64,000 nucleotides of DNA, taken from DASPSM01 sp963800135 (GTDB taxonomy: Bacteria > Planctomycetota > Planctomycetia > Planctomycetales > Planctomycetaceae). This document shows positions 27,401 through 36,115 of this stretch, one piece after another (the first letter of the stretch is position 1; every line of letters begins with the position of its first letter). The notes beneath the pieces were generated by a model. It ran no database searches. It was not told the origin of the DNA and saw only the letters and a program-made list of their open reading frames with translations. The stretch lies in contig CAWCZR010000007.1 of NCBI GenBank assembly GCA_963800135.1, positions 186,001 to 250,000 of the forward strand. The letters are read 5' to 3'. Both the position numbers and the translations under genes were made by a program.

Positions 27401-27444
27401 CCCGTGTGCTGCTCAATCTTGACGAATTCATTACCCGGGAATGA
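24403..27444 (+). CDS. Planctomycete cytochrome c-type DUF1549/DUF1553 protein (PSCyt1-PSCyt2-PSD1)
   Basis: A 1013-residue exported protein. Signal peptide about residues 1-33. PSCyt1 haem motif CLKCH at 61-65, followed by the planctomycete-specific 'RLDSLGAILKGGDRGAAV'. DUF1549/PSCyt2 spans about 180-390 ('RLSFDLRGLPPSPDEVEEF', 'YGERWGRHWLDQARYADS', and a second CxxCH in 'CAQCHQHKFDPISQRDYYN'). A middle beta-sandwich (LamG/discoidin-like, 'AAFAIDGDRSTGWAIG') follows. DUF1553/PSD1 forms the C-terminal third ('RIDLARWLFDPANPLTARV', 'RRNRSDTPLQALTLAND'). Function unknown but restricted largely to planctomycetes and relatives; probable haem proteins of the periplasm acting on complex carbohydrates or redox chemistry. 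ATGA overlap with the DUF1501 gene shows an operon. Confidence 0.92.
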   Translation: MKRSRLGLPPHAFLLSAICSACCLSLVASPSCAQGPAKGNGKDRAKIEFATQIEPIFAQHCLKCHGGKDSQSGLRLDSLGAILKGGDRGAAVVPGNAAKSLLAKALQGEGGLTPMPAEAPRLPKETIARVVRWINEGATGPAESTVGPRPTHWAFVPVAHPRVPAMAPGDRPGNPIDAFIRQRLAAERLAPSPEADRSTLIRRLSFDLRGLPPSPDEVEEFQRDARPDAYERLVDRMLASPAYGERWGRHWLDQARYADSNGYTVDSPRQIWRYRDWVIAATNADLPFDRFALEQLAGDLLPKPTPDELVATGFHRNTLTNEEGGVDKEQFRVESVIDRVNTTGTVFLGLTVGCAQCHQHKFDPISQRDYYNLFAIFNNCDEPSFQVATAAQASQLKRLTREIAEAERPLIEHDRGLRSRQAAWEQTISARPPVNWATAVLSTVRTEKGTQLNPVGDGSLVVDFSVPANDTYHLEFDVLSDNVDAIRLEALTHPSLPLSGPGRSDATGNFVLSEFEVNARPLAGSATQAWTPIKLAAAVADHSQEGYPAAFAIDGDRSTGWAIGTKIGNPHIPREFVVVPRNPIRMAGGMRIEVVLRHEHSEPNYLVGCLRLSTAVGPVEALLVPNSIRGLALVPVNKRTRQQRAELSAAFYETDVTRRPLGSRVAVLKSQKAALDRRVPTTLVLTERKTPRESHVLIRGDFLRLGAVVTGGVPEFLSPLPPSKERPTRIDLARWLFDPANPLTARVTVNRAWQHFFGSGLVDTENDFGTQGSRPTHPALLDWLAGELVRRGWSQKSLHRLIVTSASYRQSSELRDDLLRRDPGNRWLARQSRLRLEAESVRDAALTASGLLCRKIGGPSVYPPQPEGFFVITQQKKAWPESRGPDRYRRGMYTYFWRSSPYPMLPTFDAPDGNTTCTRRNRSDTPLQALTLANDRVFVEMSDGLAARIVREAGGDHRARIRRAFLVCLAREPSAAEEDRLGAFLAAQTGPASEAWRATARVLLNLDEFITRE

Positions 27445-28893
27445 GCCCGATGAGTCCAGACGAAACCGAATTACGCAACCTGACCCGACGGCACTTCTTC
27501 GCCGAATCCAGTCTGGGCATCGGCTCGGTTGCATTGGCGTCGCTCCTCAGCGGCAACCCGCTCCTGGCCGCACCGAATACGCGTCAAACCAACCCGCTGG
27601 CGCCGGCATTACCGCACTTCGCCGCGAAAGCCAAGCGGGTGATCTTCCTGTTCATGGCCGGCGGCCCCAGCCAGCTGGAGCTGTTCGACAGCAAGCCGAA
27701 GCTGCAGGCACTGGATGGCCAGGTGATCCCCGCCTCGTATGTGAAGAACAAGCGATTCGCCTTCATCAAGCAGAGACGCCAAACTCCTGGGCACGCGACG
27801 CAAGTTTCGCCGCTACGGCCAAAGCGGCCTGGAAATGTCGACGCTCTTGCCGCACCTGGGTTCGGTCATCGATGAGTGCACGCTCATTCGCAGCATGAAG
27901 ACCGACGTTTTCAATCACGGGCCGGCCAAGTTGTTCGTCAATACGGGCTCTTCGCGATTCGGCCGTCCGTCGATGGGGGCCTGGGTCACGTATGGCATCG
28001 GCAGCGAATCGGAAAGTCTGCCCGCGTTCGTCGTCTTACTCTCGGGCCCGCGCGGGCCGCGGGGTGGAGCGCCGCTGTGGGGCAGCGGATTCTTGCCGAC
28101 GACCTATCAGGGTGTCGCGTTCCTGAACGGCTCCGAGCCGATTCTCAATTTGTCGAATCCGCAGGGTGTCGACCGCCGCGCCCAGGGTGAATTTGTGGAG
28201 GCGGTGCGCGATCTGAATTCATTGCGGCTCAACCAGGTGCGCGATCCCGAAATTCCGACCCGCATCGCCGCCTACGAAATGGCTTACCGGATGCAGACGA
28301 GCGCCCCCGAGCTCATGGACCTCACTCGCGAGACGAAGCAGACGCTCGCCGATTACGGTGCCGATCCGCGCACGCCCTCATTTGCCCGCAACTGCCTGCT
28401 GGCCCGCCGGCTGATCGAAAAGGGCTCACGTTTCGTGCAGCTTTATCACACCGACTGGGACCATCACGGCAACCCGGGCACCAACTTGGGACAGCCGCTC
28501 GACGACCGCTGTCGCGAAGTCGACCGTCCGGCCGCGGCGCTGATTCGCGATCTCAAGCAGCGGGGACTACTCGACAGCACGCTCGTCATTTGGGGCGGCG
28601 AATTCGGCCGCACGCCCCAGGGCGAGCCGCGCGAGGTGCCCGGCCGCGATCACCACATCGAAGCCTACACCATGCTCTTGGCCGGCGGCGGGGTGAAAGG
28701 CGGCACGAGCATCGGGCAGACCGATGAGATCGGCTACTACGTCACGGAAGACCCGGTGCACGTTCACGACCTGCAGGCAACCGTGCTGCATTTGCTGGGA
28801 CTCGACCACAAACAGCTCACGTACCGATTCCAAGGACGCGATTTCCGATTGACTGATGTGGCGGGCAATGTGGTGCGGAAAGTCCTGGCATGA
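27441..28893 (+). pseudogene. DUF1501 (sulfatase-like) protein, disrupted by a +1 frameshift
   Basis: ATG 27441 overlaps the stop of the DUF1549/DUF1553 gene. The N-terminus has a Tat-like start 'TRRHFFAESSLGIGSVALA', then 'VIFLFMAGGPSQLELFDSK', the DUF1501 opening. Near 27773 the sequence moves +1: 'VKNKRFAFIK' continues as 'DAKLLGTRRKFRRYGQSGL' and on to a normal DUF1501 body ('PAKLFVNTGSSRFGRPSMG', 'FARNCLLARRLIEKGSRFV', 'HHGNPGTNLGQP', 'IWGGEFGRTP', 'GRDHHIEAYTMLLAGGGVK'). Length after repair is about 483 residues, the family norm. DUF1501 proteins share the alkaline-phosphatase/sulfatase fold and accompany DUF1549/DUF1553 proteins. The break is likely an assembly insertion, since both sides are fully conserved. 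Confidence 0.85.
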
Positions 28894-29288
28894 AGCGCGA
28901 CGCCGTCCTGCGCAAGGTGCTGTGGGCGACGGTGGTCTACAACCTGATCGGAGCATCCGCGTTCGCGTTCCCGGCTTCCGTGGGGCAACTCGCCGGCTTG
29001 CCGGTGCCGGTCCCGCTGGTTTACAGCGTGATGCTCACGCTCTTTGTGCTGCTCTTCGGTGCGGCTTATGCCTGGCTGGCACTTCAGCCGACGATCGACC
29101 GGCCGATGGTCGGTTTCGCCGCCTGCGGGAAGGCGAGCGTCTTTGTGGCGGCGGTCGTCTTATGGGCGACGGGCGAGGCGTCCGCGTGGCTGATTCCCGG
29201 CGCGACCGGCGATTTGATTTTCGCCGCCGTCTTTGCGTGGTGGTTAAGGTCGCCGGCGGTCGCTCCCCCAGTCACCACCAACCGGTAA
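28890..29288 (+). CDS. Small four-helix membrane protein
   Basis: A 132-residue protein whose ATG overlaps the DUF1501 stop (ATGA at 28890-28893). Four hydrophobic segments are evident: 'LWATVVYNLIGASAFAFPA', 'LVYSVMLTLFVLLFGAAYA', 'ASVFVAAVVLWATGEASAW' and 'ATGDLIFAAVFAWWL'. The layout resembles small DUF4345-like or DoxX-like membrane families, but no defining motif was recognised. Operon position suggests co-expression with the DUF1549/DUF1501 pair, which is unusual company. Confidence 0.65.
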   Translation: MKRDAVLRKVLWATVVYNLIGASAFAFPASVGQLAGLPVPVPLVYSVMLTLFVLLFGAAYAWLALQPTIDRPMVGFAACGKASVFVAAVVLWATGEASAWLIPGATGDLIFAAVFAWWLRSPAVAPPVTTNR

Positions 29289-29328
29289 CGTCCCCGCGAA
29301 CGAACAGAAGTTCGCCGCAGGAGCCGGT

Positions 29329-30783
29329 TCACTCGGGGGTGCCGGGGTCCGACAGCAATTGCTTTTCGATCGCCAAGCCCAAGCTCCGCATCTTGGCCCG
29401 CAGGGTCGTTCGCGAAATCCCCAGCACTTCGGCCGCTTGCACCTGGTTGCCTTTCACGTGCCGCAGCACCGTCTCAAGGACTAGGCGGTCGACCGTGGTT
29501 GTGACCCTTTGATAAATATCCGATTCGCCGCGCCGCATCAGTTCGCTCACCATCTCGACCACGCGCAGATTCTCGGAACTCGACTCGGGCCCCGCGGCCT
29601 GGCCGGAGGGTTCCTCTCGCAGATGGGAGGGAAGACAATCGAGCGTGATCACTTCGGTGGGCGACTGGACGTAGGCGTGCTTGATCGCGCTTTGCAGCTC
29701 GCGAACGTTGCCCGGCCACGGGTAAGCCTCGAGCACGCGGAGCGCATCGGGCGCCACCGAGGTCACCCGCTTGTGCAGATCGCGGTTTAAAATCCGCAGA
29801 AAATGCGCAATCAACAGTGGCAGATCGTCTTTGCGATTGCGAAGCGGCGGCAGGTGAATCGTCACCACCTTCAACCGATAGAGCAGATCCGAGCGAAACT
29901 CGCCGGCGGCCACCTTGCGTTCGAGGTCCTGATTCGTGGCGGCAATCACGCGGACGTCGGTGCGAATGGTTTCCTCGCCGCCGACCCGCTCGAACTGCTG
30001 CTCCTGCAACAGCCTCAAGAGTTTGGGCTGCGTGGCCAGTGTCATGTCGCCGATTTCGTCGAGAAACAACGTCCCCTTGTCGGCCTGTTCGAAGATACCG
30101 ATCCGGCGGCGATCGGCCCCGGTGAAGGAGCCCTTTTCGTGTCCGAAGAGCTCGCTTTCGAGCAATCCTTCAGGCATGGCGGCGCAGTTGATCGCCAAAA
30201 ACGGCCCCTGGCTGCGGCCGCTGTGCTGATAGATCGCCCGGGCCACCAGCTCCTTGCCGGTTCCGCTTTCCCCCTGCAGCAACACGGGGACGTCGAGCGG
30301 AGCGACGCGGCCGATCGTCTTATACAGGTCCTGCATTTCCGGCGTGTGCCCGACGATGCGGTCGACCGTTCCCTCGTCGGCGACTTCGTCCTCGGCAAAG
30401 ACAGCCGGCACGTGACGCAGTCGGCTCAATTCGATCGCTTTGTTCACCAGCTCGCGCAGTTGATGGAAGTCGACCGGCTTGAGCAGGTACTCGAAGGCTC
30501 CCCGCTTGGTCGCCTCGATCGCCGTGTCGGCCGTGCTAAAGGCCGTGATGATGATCACAGGCAAACGGGGGTCGATGCGGCGAATCTCCTCGAACGCCTC
30601 CAGACCCGGCTGATCGGGCAGACGCACATCGAGAATCACGGCGTCGGGTGGCTGGCGTCGGACGGCCTCGATCCCCAGGCGCGCGGTCCCGGCCGTCGCC
30701 ACCTCGAGCGTCTCGGAACTCAGGCTCTTGACCAGCGAGTATTGCAGGTTTGGTTCGTCGTCAATGACGAGCAATCGGGCCAT
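29329..30783 (-). CDS. NtrC-family sigma-54-dependent response regulator
   Basis: A 484-residue regulator with three domains. Receiver: acidic pocket 'IDDEPN', phospho-acceptor Asp52 in 'VILDVRLPD', Lys in 'LKPVD' near 102. AAA+ sigma-54-activating domain: Walker A GESGTGKE at 171-178, sigma-54 contact loop GSFTGA at 218-223 (Ser in place of the usual Ala), 'GTLFLDEIGD' Walker B and 'YPWPGNVREL' sensor II. C-terminal Fis-type helix-turn-helix: 'NQVQAAEVLGISRTTLRAK'. ATG 30783 is preferred to GTG 30789. It lies 43 bases after the histidine kinase on the same strand, forming a two-component pair that activates sigma-54 promoters; none could be assigned in this window. Confidence 0.93.
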   Translation of the reverse strand: MARLLVIDDEPNLQYSLVKSLSSETLEVATAGTARLGIEAVRRQPPDAVILDVRLPDQPGLEAFEEIRRIDPRLPVIIITAFSTADTAIEATKRGAFEYLLKPVDFHQLRELVNKAIELSRLRHVPAVFAEDEVADEGTVDRIVGHTPEMQDLYKTIGRVAPLDVPVLLQGESGTGKELVARAIYQHSGRSQGPFLAINCAAMPEGLLESELFGHEKGSFTGADRRRIGIFEQADKGTLFLDEIGDMTLATQPKLLRLLQEQQFERVGGEETIRTDVRVIAATNQDLERKVAAGEFRSDLLYRLKVVTIHLPPLRNRKDDLPLLIAHFLRILNRDLHKRVTSVAPDALRVLEAYPWPGNVRELQSAIKHAYVQSPTEVITLDCLPSHLREEPSGQAAGPESSSENLRVVEMVSELMRRGESDIYQRVTTTVDRLVLETVLRHVKGNQVQAAEVLGISRTTLRAKMRSLGLAIEKQLLSDPGTPE

Positions 30784-30826
30784 CAGCACAACTCAGACGA
30801 TTCTTGAACGGAAGGACCACACTTGA

Positions 30827-32356
30827 TCACAAACGAGCCGGCACCACCCCCGCGGCGGACATCTCGGCATGCGAAATTGCCGGCAGTCGGACGGTGAATT
30901 CGGCCCCGCCTTCGGGTCGGTTGACCGCCTCGATCTGGCCGCCATGCGACTCGACAATTCGCTTGCAGATCGACAGCCCCAACCCGATTCCGGTCGGCTT
31001 AGTCGAAACGAACGGCTCGAAAATCTTGGAGCCCAGTTCGCTCGGCAATCCTCGTCCCGTGTCGCGGACGCGGACGGTGACCCAACCGGGGCCGCCGTTG
31101 GTCGCATCTTCGGCCGTCTCGATTTCGACCGAGATTGACCCACCCTCGGGCACGGCGTCAAGCGCGTTGAGGACCAGGTTGAGCAGAACCTGCCGCACTT
31201 GTCCCATGTCGGCACGGATGGTGATCGGCTGGTCCTCGGGCGACTCGCAGGAAATCCGCACTCCCTCCCGTCCCGCTCGCGGGAGGACCAGGTCGAGCAC
31301 TTGCCCGACCAGAAGTCGCAGATCGAACGTGCGCCGCTCGATCTCCGGCGGTCGGGCAAAATCCAAAAATGTCTCGGCCGACCGCTCGAGCCGCGTGATC
31401 TCCTCTTCGAGCACTAGTAGATCGCGGTCGGCCAGATTGGGGGGCGACGCCTCGGCCGCCGCCTGCACGAGGATTTTCATCGCCATCAGCGGGTTGCGCA
31501 GCTCGTGGGCGATTCCCGCCGCCATCTGCCCAACCGCGGCCAACTGCTCGGCCCGCAGCGCTTCGCGGCGGCTTTCCTGCAACCGCTCGACGACGGCCCC
31601 GATCTGGTCGGCGATTTTGTGGAGGACGATTTCGATTTCTTCCAGGCCCGCCTGTGCGGAAAACGTGATCGGCCCCACGATCTCGTTCAGCTTTCCGGCC
31701 GCGTCCTGAATCGGCAAGCTGAGACGCACGATCGACCGCGAAAATCCCCGGGCAATTCCGAAACCGGCGACCAAACCCGACACCGGGCCGCAAATGCCCA
31801 GCAGGAACAATCCCAGCACGACCCGATTGCCCATCAGCAGGTTCTTGGCGTTCGAGTTCTCGATGTCTTCCTCGTTCGTATCCAGGTAAACCTGCGCGGG
31901 TTTGAGCAACTTATCTTCGAGCACAGGGATCAGCTGGTTGATCTTCGACTTCCGCTCTTCGAGGGAGTCCTTCGCTTCGACGATCTGGTCGAGCTGGTTG
32001 AAAAAGTCCGCCGATCCCTCCCGCAACTGGCGGACGTCGAGCTTCTCCCGCTCGGTCGCCGCAGCCGCTTCGGCCTCGAGAATCCAATGATTGATGTCGT
32101 TCTGGGCGCCACCGGCCGACTGGAGCGATTGGGGATCCCCGGACTTTAAATATTGATTGAGCTCCGTGCGGACGTCCCGAATGCCGATCGCCAGTTTTTC
32201 GCCCGCCCGCAGACCGGCGACGTCGAGCGAAAGCTGGTTGGAGACCCCTTTTTGCGAGGTTTTGACCTGCCAGGCCGAAACGACCCCGACGATCAGCGGT
32301 ATGGCGCTGATGGCGATGACCGGGCCGGCCACCCGGACAAACATGTTTGTCTTCAC
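30827..32356 (-). CDS. Membrane sensor histidine kinase
   Basis: A 509-residue partner of the adjacent sigma-54 regulator. A transmembrane helix at about 8-28, a periplasmic sensor domain of about 150 helical residues, a second helix at about 177-203, a linker with HAMP-like helices, then the dimerisation/phosphoacceptor domain with His284 in 'MAAGIAHELRNPLMAMKIL' and a full HATPase domain: 'QVLLNLVLNALDAVPEGGS' (N box), 'VRDTGRGLP' (G1) and 'GIGLGLSICKRIVESHGG' (G2). GTG 32356 with GAGGTGA just upstream is the chosen start. The signal sensed is unknown; the helical four-helix-type sensor domain resembles those that bind small ligands. Confidence 0.92.
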   Translation of the reverse strand: MKTNMFVRVAGPVIAISAIPLIVGVVSAWQVKTSQKGVSNQLSLDVAGLRAGEKLAIGIRDVRTELNQYLKSGDPQSLQSAGGAQNDINHWILEAEAAAATEREKLDVRQLREGSADFFNQLDQIVEAKDSLEERKSKINQLIPVLEDKLLKPAQVYLDTNEEDIENSNAKNLLMGNRVVLGLFLLGICGPVSGLVAGFGIARGFSRSIVRLSLPIQDAAGKLNEIVGPITFSAQAGLEEIEIVLHKIADQIGAVVERLQESRREALRAEQLAAVGQMAAGIAHELRNPLMAMKILVQAAAEASPPNLADRDLLVLEEEITRLERSAETFLDFARPPEIERRTFDLRLLVGQVLDLVLPRAGREGVRISCESPEDQPITIRADMGQVRQVLLNLVLNALDAVPEGGSISVEIETAEDATNGGPGWVTVRVRDTGRGLPSELGSKIFEPFVSTKPTGIGLGLSICKRIVESHGGQIEAVNRPEGGAEFTVRLPAISHAEMSAAGVVPARL

Positions 32357-32760
32357 GGCGTCACCTCACAGAACATCGCGGCAGACCCGGTCGCAAATCG
32401 CCGCTAGCGCGGCTGGCCGCGTTGCAATCGCCGCTTGACCGCGGCTAACCGTCGCAATGGGCCGATCGACGATGGGCGTCTTAAGATATTGTCGCTCATC
32501 CGTATTGTCGCATAGTTTCAATTGTCGCACAGCCGCTCGCGAAAACGACGACTCGGCCTCGCAAACCAAAAATTCGGCGGGCAACGATCGCCGGCCGGGC
32601 GCTCCGCGAGCCACCCCCCGTCGGCTCGAAATGGTAGTCACGGGGCGCTTTGGCGCTTGATGTTCGAGGTTGATATTCTGGGACGAAATTCGGATTAACC
32701 GAAGAAGAATGTCGGCGTGCTTTGCCACGACAGGAATCGGGAAACTGCCACAGAAAGATC
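32357..32760. other. Divergent intergenic region, 404 bp
   Basis: Lies between the two-component system and the asparaginase-like gene, so it holds both promoters. Its striking content is a set of three phased repeats, listed separately. No open frame with coding character was found. Confidence 0.45.
32488..32528 (+). repeat. Three phased ATTGTCGC direct repeats (possible regulator sites)
   Basis: ATTGTCGC occurs at 32488-32495, 32504-32511 and 32521-32528, that is at 16- and 17-base steps, in an AT-richer stretch 130-170 bases upstream of the histidine kinase start on the other strand. A related inverted copy (TCGCAAT) lies near 32451. Regular helical spacing suggests cooperative binding of a protein; the enhancer sites of the adjacent NtrC-type regulator are an obvious possibility, but not shown. 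Confidence 0.5.
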
Positions 32761-33648
32761 ATGTCGATGCAGTTTGTTTCGGGGAAGTCGCAGGGCCAGC
32801 TGATCATCGTGCATGGCGGGGCGCCGTCGCGGCTTCCCGAACCGGAAAAGATCGCGGCGGCCGCCCAGGCGCTCGAGTCGATCGCCGTCGCGTGTTTCCC
32901 GGAGCTGGCGAAACGCTCGCCCACGGAGGTCGTCGCCTCCGCGCTTGCAGCCTTGGAGGCCGATCCTCAGTTCAATGCCGGGCTTGGCGGGGCAATTCAA
33001 AGTGACGGGGAGATTCGCGTCTCGGCCGCCATCATGGACGGGGCCCGGCAATCGTTTTCCGGCGTCATCAACGCGTTGCGTGTGAAGCATCCCTCCGTCA
33101 TCGCGTTGGCGCTTCAGTCGCGGCCATCGCGGGTGATCTCGCAGCCGGGCGTCCAGACACTCGCCAGCGACCTGAACCTTGCGGACGAAAATCTGGCCAC
33201 GGAAGAGCAGTCGGAAAGCTGGCGGCGGCGGAAGGAAGTCGGCGGCTTCGATACGGTCGGCTGCGTCGTTCGCAGCCCATCAGGTCAACTTGCCGCCGGA
33301 ACCAGCACGGGGGGGCGCTCATTCGAGTTTCCCGGACGAGTGAGCGATTCCGCTACTGTGGCCGGCAACTATGCTTCGGCGGTTGTGGCGGTGAGCGCGA
33401 CCGGAATCGGCGAGGAAATCGTCGACGACGCCTTGGCCGCCCGCCTCGAAACGCGGTGCCGCGACGGGATGCCGCTGGAAGAGGCGGCCAGACGCTGCCT
33501 CGACGAAGCCGCGTCGCGCAATCGCACGTACGGTTGGATCGCCCTGCATCGAGACGGTGATTGGGTCTTGGCCTACACGACGCCGACCATGAGTTTCTGC
33601 GTCCGAAGTGAGGCGGGAACGCTCGCCTCATCGGCTCTGAAAACCTAG
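32761..33648 (+). CDS. Isoaspartyl peptidase/L-asparaginase-like Ntn-hydrolase
   Basis: A 295-residue member of the T2 (asparaginase 2) family, which self-cleaves before a threonine to expose the nucleophile. The N-terminal 'QLIIVHGGAPSRL' and 'FNAGLGGAIQSDGEIRVSA' are family marks; the cleavage region reads 'VGGFDTVGCVVRSPSGQLA' with Thr165 as the predicted nucleophile, followed by 'GTSTGG' that binds substrate. ATG 32761 is used; a second ATG at 32767 is equally possible. Expected to hydrolyse isoaspartyl peptides or asparagine in the cytoplasm. Slightly shorter than the E. coli IaaA (about 320 residues). Confidence 0.88.
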   Translation: MSMQFVSGKSQGQLIIVHGGAPSRLPEPEKIAAAAQALESIAVACFPELAKRSPTEVVASALAALEADPQFNAGLGGAIQSDGEIRVSAAIMDGARQSFSGVINALRVKHPSVIALALQSRPSRVISQPGVQTLASDLNLADENLATEEQSESWRRRKEVGGFDTVGCVVRSPSGQLAAGTSTGGRSFEFPGRVSDSATVAGNYASAVVAVSATGIGEEIVDDALAARLETRCRDGMPLEEAARRCLDEAASRNRTYGWIALHRDGDWVLAYTTPTMSFCVRSEAGTLASSALKT

Positions 33649-33850
33649 GGCAACCGCAAGCTTAGATCACCCTCCGAGCCCGCCGGGCAGCACCGATCGC
33701 TTGGGCTTCCCTCCGTCGCACCGTTCTCCTACCATCGTCGCGCCACCGAAAGAGCGGTCGCGGACCGACCTCGAGCGGACTGTTCGCGGCGGCTAAACCG
33801 CATTCAGCACGACCACATTCACAGTCCAGTCAGAGAGCGAAAGCAGGACC

Positions 33851-34462
33851 ATGGCGGAACAGAAAGCGACGAACATCACCTGGCACGAGCACAAGGTTTC
33901 CAAAGCCGACCGCAGCAAGCTCAAGGCGCACAAAGGGGCCGTGGTCTGGTTCACCGGACTGAGCGCCTGCGGCAAGAGCACGGTCGCCAACACCGTCGAC
34001 CACCTGCTGCATTCGCGCGGCAAGCACACGTTCGTGCTCGACGGCGATAACATCCGCCACGGGCTCAATAAAAATCTGGGATTCTCGGCCGCCGACCGCG
34101 CTGAAAACATTCGCCGCATCGGCGAGGTCGCCAAGCTGTTCTGCGAGGGGGGGACCATCGCGCTGACGGCCTTTATCTCACCCTACAAAGCCGACCGGGA
34201 CGCGGTTCGCGCCCTCTTGGTGCCGGGCGAGTTCATCGAAATCTACGTCAAGGCATCGATCGAGACGTGCGAGAAGCGGGATCCCAAGGGGCTCTACAAA
34301 AAGGCCCGAGCCGGCGAACTCAAGAATTTCACCGGTATCGACGATCCGTACGAAGCACCGGAGAAAGCCGAACTCGTCCTCGATGCGGACACCAAGGGAA
34401 TCGACGACTTGGCACACGAAGTCGTCGCGTACCTGGAGAAGCACCACATCCTCTCGGTGTGA
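33851..34462 (+). CDS. cysC: Adenylylsulfate (APS) kinase
   Basis: A 203-residue P-loop kinase that phosphorylates APS to PAPS, the universal sulfate donor. The P-loop reads GLSACGKST (residues 36-44), with Ala-Cys in place of the usual Gly-Ser but all nucleotide-contact residues kept. 'LDGDNIRHGLNKNLGFSAA', 'DRAENIRRIGEVAKLF' and 'FIEIYVKASIETCEKRDPK' complete the family signature. No sulfate adenylyltransferase (cysN/D or sat) or sulfotransferase is nearby, so APS must come from elsewhere. PAPS supply would suit sulfated exopolysaccharides. A 202-base gap precedes it. Confidence 0.95.
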   Translation: MAEQKATNITWHEHKVSKADRSKLKAHKGAVVWFTGLSACGKSTVANTVDHLLHSRGKHTFVLDGDNIRHGLNKNLGFSAADRAENIRRIGEVAKLFCEGGTIALTAFISPYKADRDAVRALLVPGEFIEIYVKASIETCEKRDPKGLYKKARAGELKNFTGIDDPYEAPEKAELVLDADTKGIDDLAHEVVAYLEKHHILSV

Positions 34463-34507
34463 ACGTGAGTTGGCCGAGCTGTTGCGATCGCAACTCGGCT
34501 CTGAGAT

Positions 34508-35962
34508 TCACAGCAGCGGGCCGAGCAGCCGCGCGACGTTTTCGAGCAGCCGGATGCCCATCCCGCGCTTCTCCCAGCGCACGAGGTTGAGCGCGCGCGA
34601 CTTGCTGGCATACTGCGCTTGCAGCGCCTCAAGCCGGCTGGTGAATTCGCGGTCGTAGATTGCCAACGTGATTTCAAAGTTGAGGTGCAGGCTCCGCGGG
34701 TCGAGGTTGAGCGAGCCGAACAGGCAATACTCGCCGTCGACGCAGACCGACTTCGTGTGCAAGAGCCCGCCACGAAACAGCAGGACCTCGACTCCCGCTT
34801 CGACGAGGTCGCTCTGGATGCTGCGGCTGGCCAACCGCGCGAGCCGCGAGTCGACCTTCTCGGGCACGATGAGCGTGACTTTCACCCCCCGCTGGGCGGA
34901 GGAAACCAACGCCTCCATCAGAGCCTCGTCCGGCACGAAATAGGGCGTCGTCAGCACCAGCCGATGTTGTGCGCTGTAGATGAAGGCGATCATGATCCGC
35001 TCAATGGCGTCCCGCGAATCGGAGGGGCCAGAGGGCAGCACCTGGACCGGTGAGGCCGCCAACGGAGGTTGAGGTCGAACGTCGCCCGTTTGTTTCAGCC
35101 GCTCGATATCCTCTTCGGTTTCAATCGCCCAGTCGCCCAGAAACGTTACGCCGAGGGGCTCAACGGCGGGCCCCTCCACGCTCACGACCGCGTCGACCCA
35201 CTGCCCGACGCCGGCAGAGCGCTTGAACAAACGAGCGTCCACCAGGTTCATGCTGCCCGTGTAGGCGATGCGACCGTCGATGATTGCCAGCTTGCGGTGC
35301 AGTCGCAGGTCGAACCGCACAAAGATCAACCGCCACAGCCGCGCTTGCAGCGCCGCCTCGACCATGACCCCCGCTTCGCGCAGACGCGGCACCCAGTCGC
35401 TGCGGAGGAATTCGCGGCTGCCGACGTCGTCGAGCAGCATGCGGCACTTCACGCCGCGCGCGGCCGCAGCCATCATGGCTTCAGCCACGCGATCCGCGAG
35501 ACCCCCTGCTGTCCAGATATAGAACTCGAGATGACAGGTGCTGCGGGCCTCATTGATTGCGCGCACGAGCGCCTGCAATGCCTCGGCCGAGCTCTCAATC
35601 AGCTCGAGGCGGTTGCCCGCGGTGACCGGCATGCGCATCGTTTTCTGGCACATCCGCGCGAGCGCCTCGGCGGCGACGGGCTGGGAACTCCAGTCGATCG
35701 GCCCAGGCGTTACTTGGTCAAGCCAACTTTGGTAAGGGGCACTCAGCTCGGCGGCCCGAGCCGCCCGGTACACTCCCAAACGCAACTCGCCGAGCAGCAA
35801 ATAGGCGATCGCGCCCAAGAACGGAAACGTCAGGACGACGAACAACCAAGCCAGCGACACGCCGACCGGCAGCCGACGCATGATCACCCGCACCGACAGC
35901 CCCAGTCGGAGCACGAGATCCAGGCAGAACAACAGAACTGTCCACCAATTGACGTTCTCCAT
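34508..35962 (-). CDS. Cardiolipin synthase / phospholipase D family protein
   Basis: A 484-residue membrane enzyme. ATG 35962 with GAGAGGA just upstream is chosen; the frame extends further but without family sequence. Two N-terminal transmembrane helices ('TVLLFCLDLVLRLGLSV', 'VSLAWLFVVLTFPFLGAIA') and two HKD motifs follow: H222-x-K-x4-D in 'HRKLAIIDG' with 'YTGSMN', and H402 in 'HTKSVCVDG' with 'FGSLNLDPRS'. This is the exact layout of bacterial Cls, which joins two phosphatidylglycerols to cardiolipin. Size and motifs agree; a related PLD-type transferase is less likely. Confidence 0.9.
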   Translation of the reverse strand: MENVNWWTVLLFCLDLVLRLGLSVRVIMRRLPVGVSLAWLFVVLTFPFLGAIAYLLLGELRLGVYRAARAAELSAPYQSWLDQVTPGPIDWSSQPVAAEALARMCQKTMRMPVTAGNRLELIESSAEALQALVRAINEARSTCHLEFYIWTAGGLADRVAEAMMAAAARGVKCRMLLDDVGSREFLRSDWVPRLREAGVMVEAALQARLWRLIFVRFDLRLHRKLAIIDGRIAYTGSMNLVDARLFKRSAGVGQWVDAVVSVEGPAVEPLGVTFLGDWAIETEEDIERLKQTGDVRPQPPLAASPVQVLPSGPSDSRDAIERIMIAFIYSAQHRLVLTTPYFVPDEALMEALVSSAQRGVKVTLIVPEKVDSRLARLASRSIQSDLVEAGVEVLLFRGGLLHTKSVCVDGEYCLFGSLNLDPRSLHLNFEITLAIYDREFTSRLEALQAQYASKSRALNLVRWEKRGMGIRLLENVARLLGPLL

Positions 35963-36115
35963 TCGTCCTCTCGACTTGGCCGAGTACTCCGATCGAGGTC
36001 TGAGCGGGAAGCCGCTTCGCGCGAGTCCTGCGCCGAGTGCGACTTCGCCAATCGATCGGGATTCTAGCGTACGCGGCCACGAAAGACGATTTGGCCGCGG
36101 CAAGAAGACGGCGGT

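Noticed and set aside
29296..29315. Hairpin GCGAAC...GTTCGC between a membrane-protein gene and the sigma-54 regulator
   Set aside because: Only six base pairs, an 8-base loop and no U tract; too weak to call a terminator.
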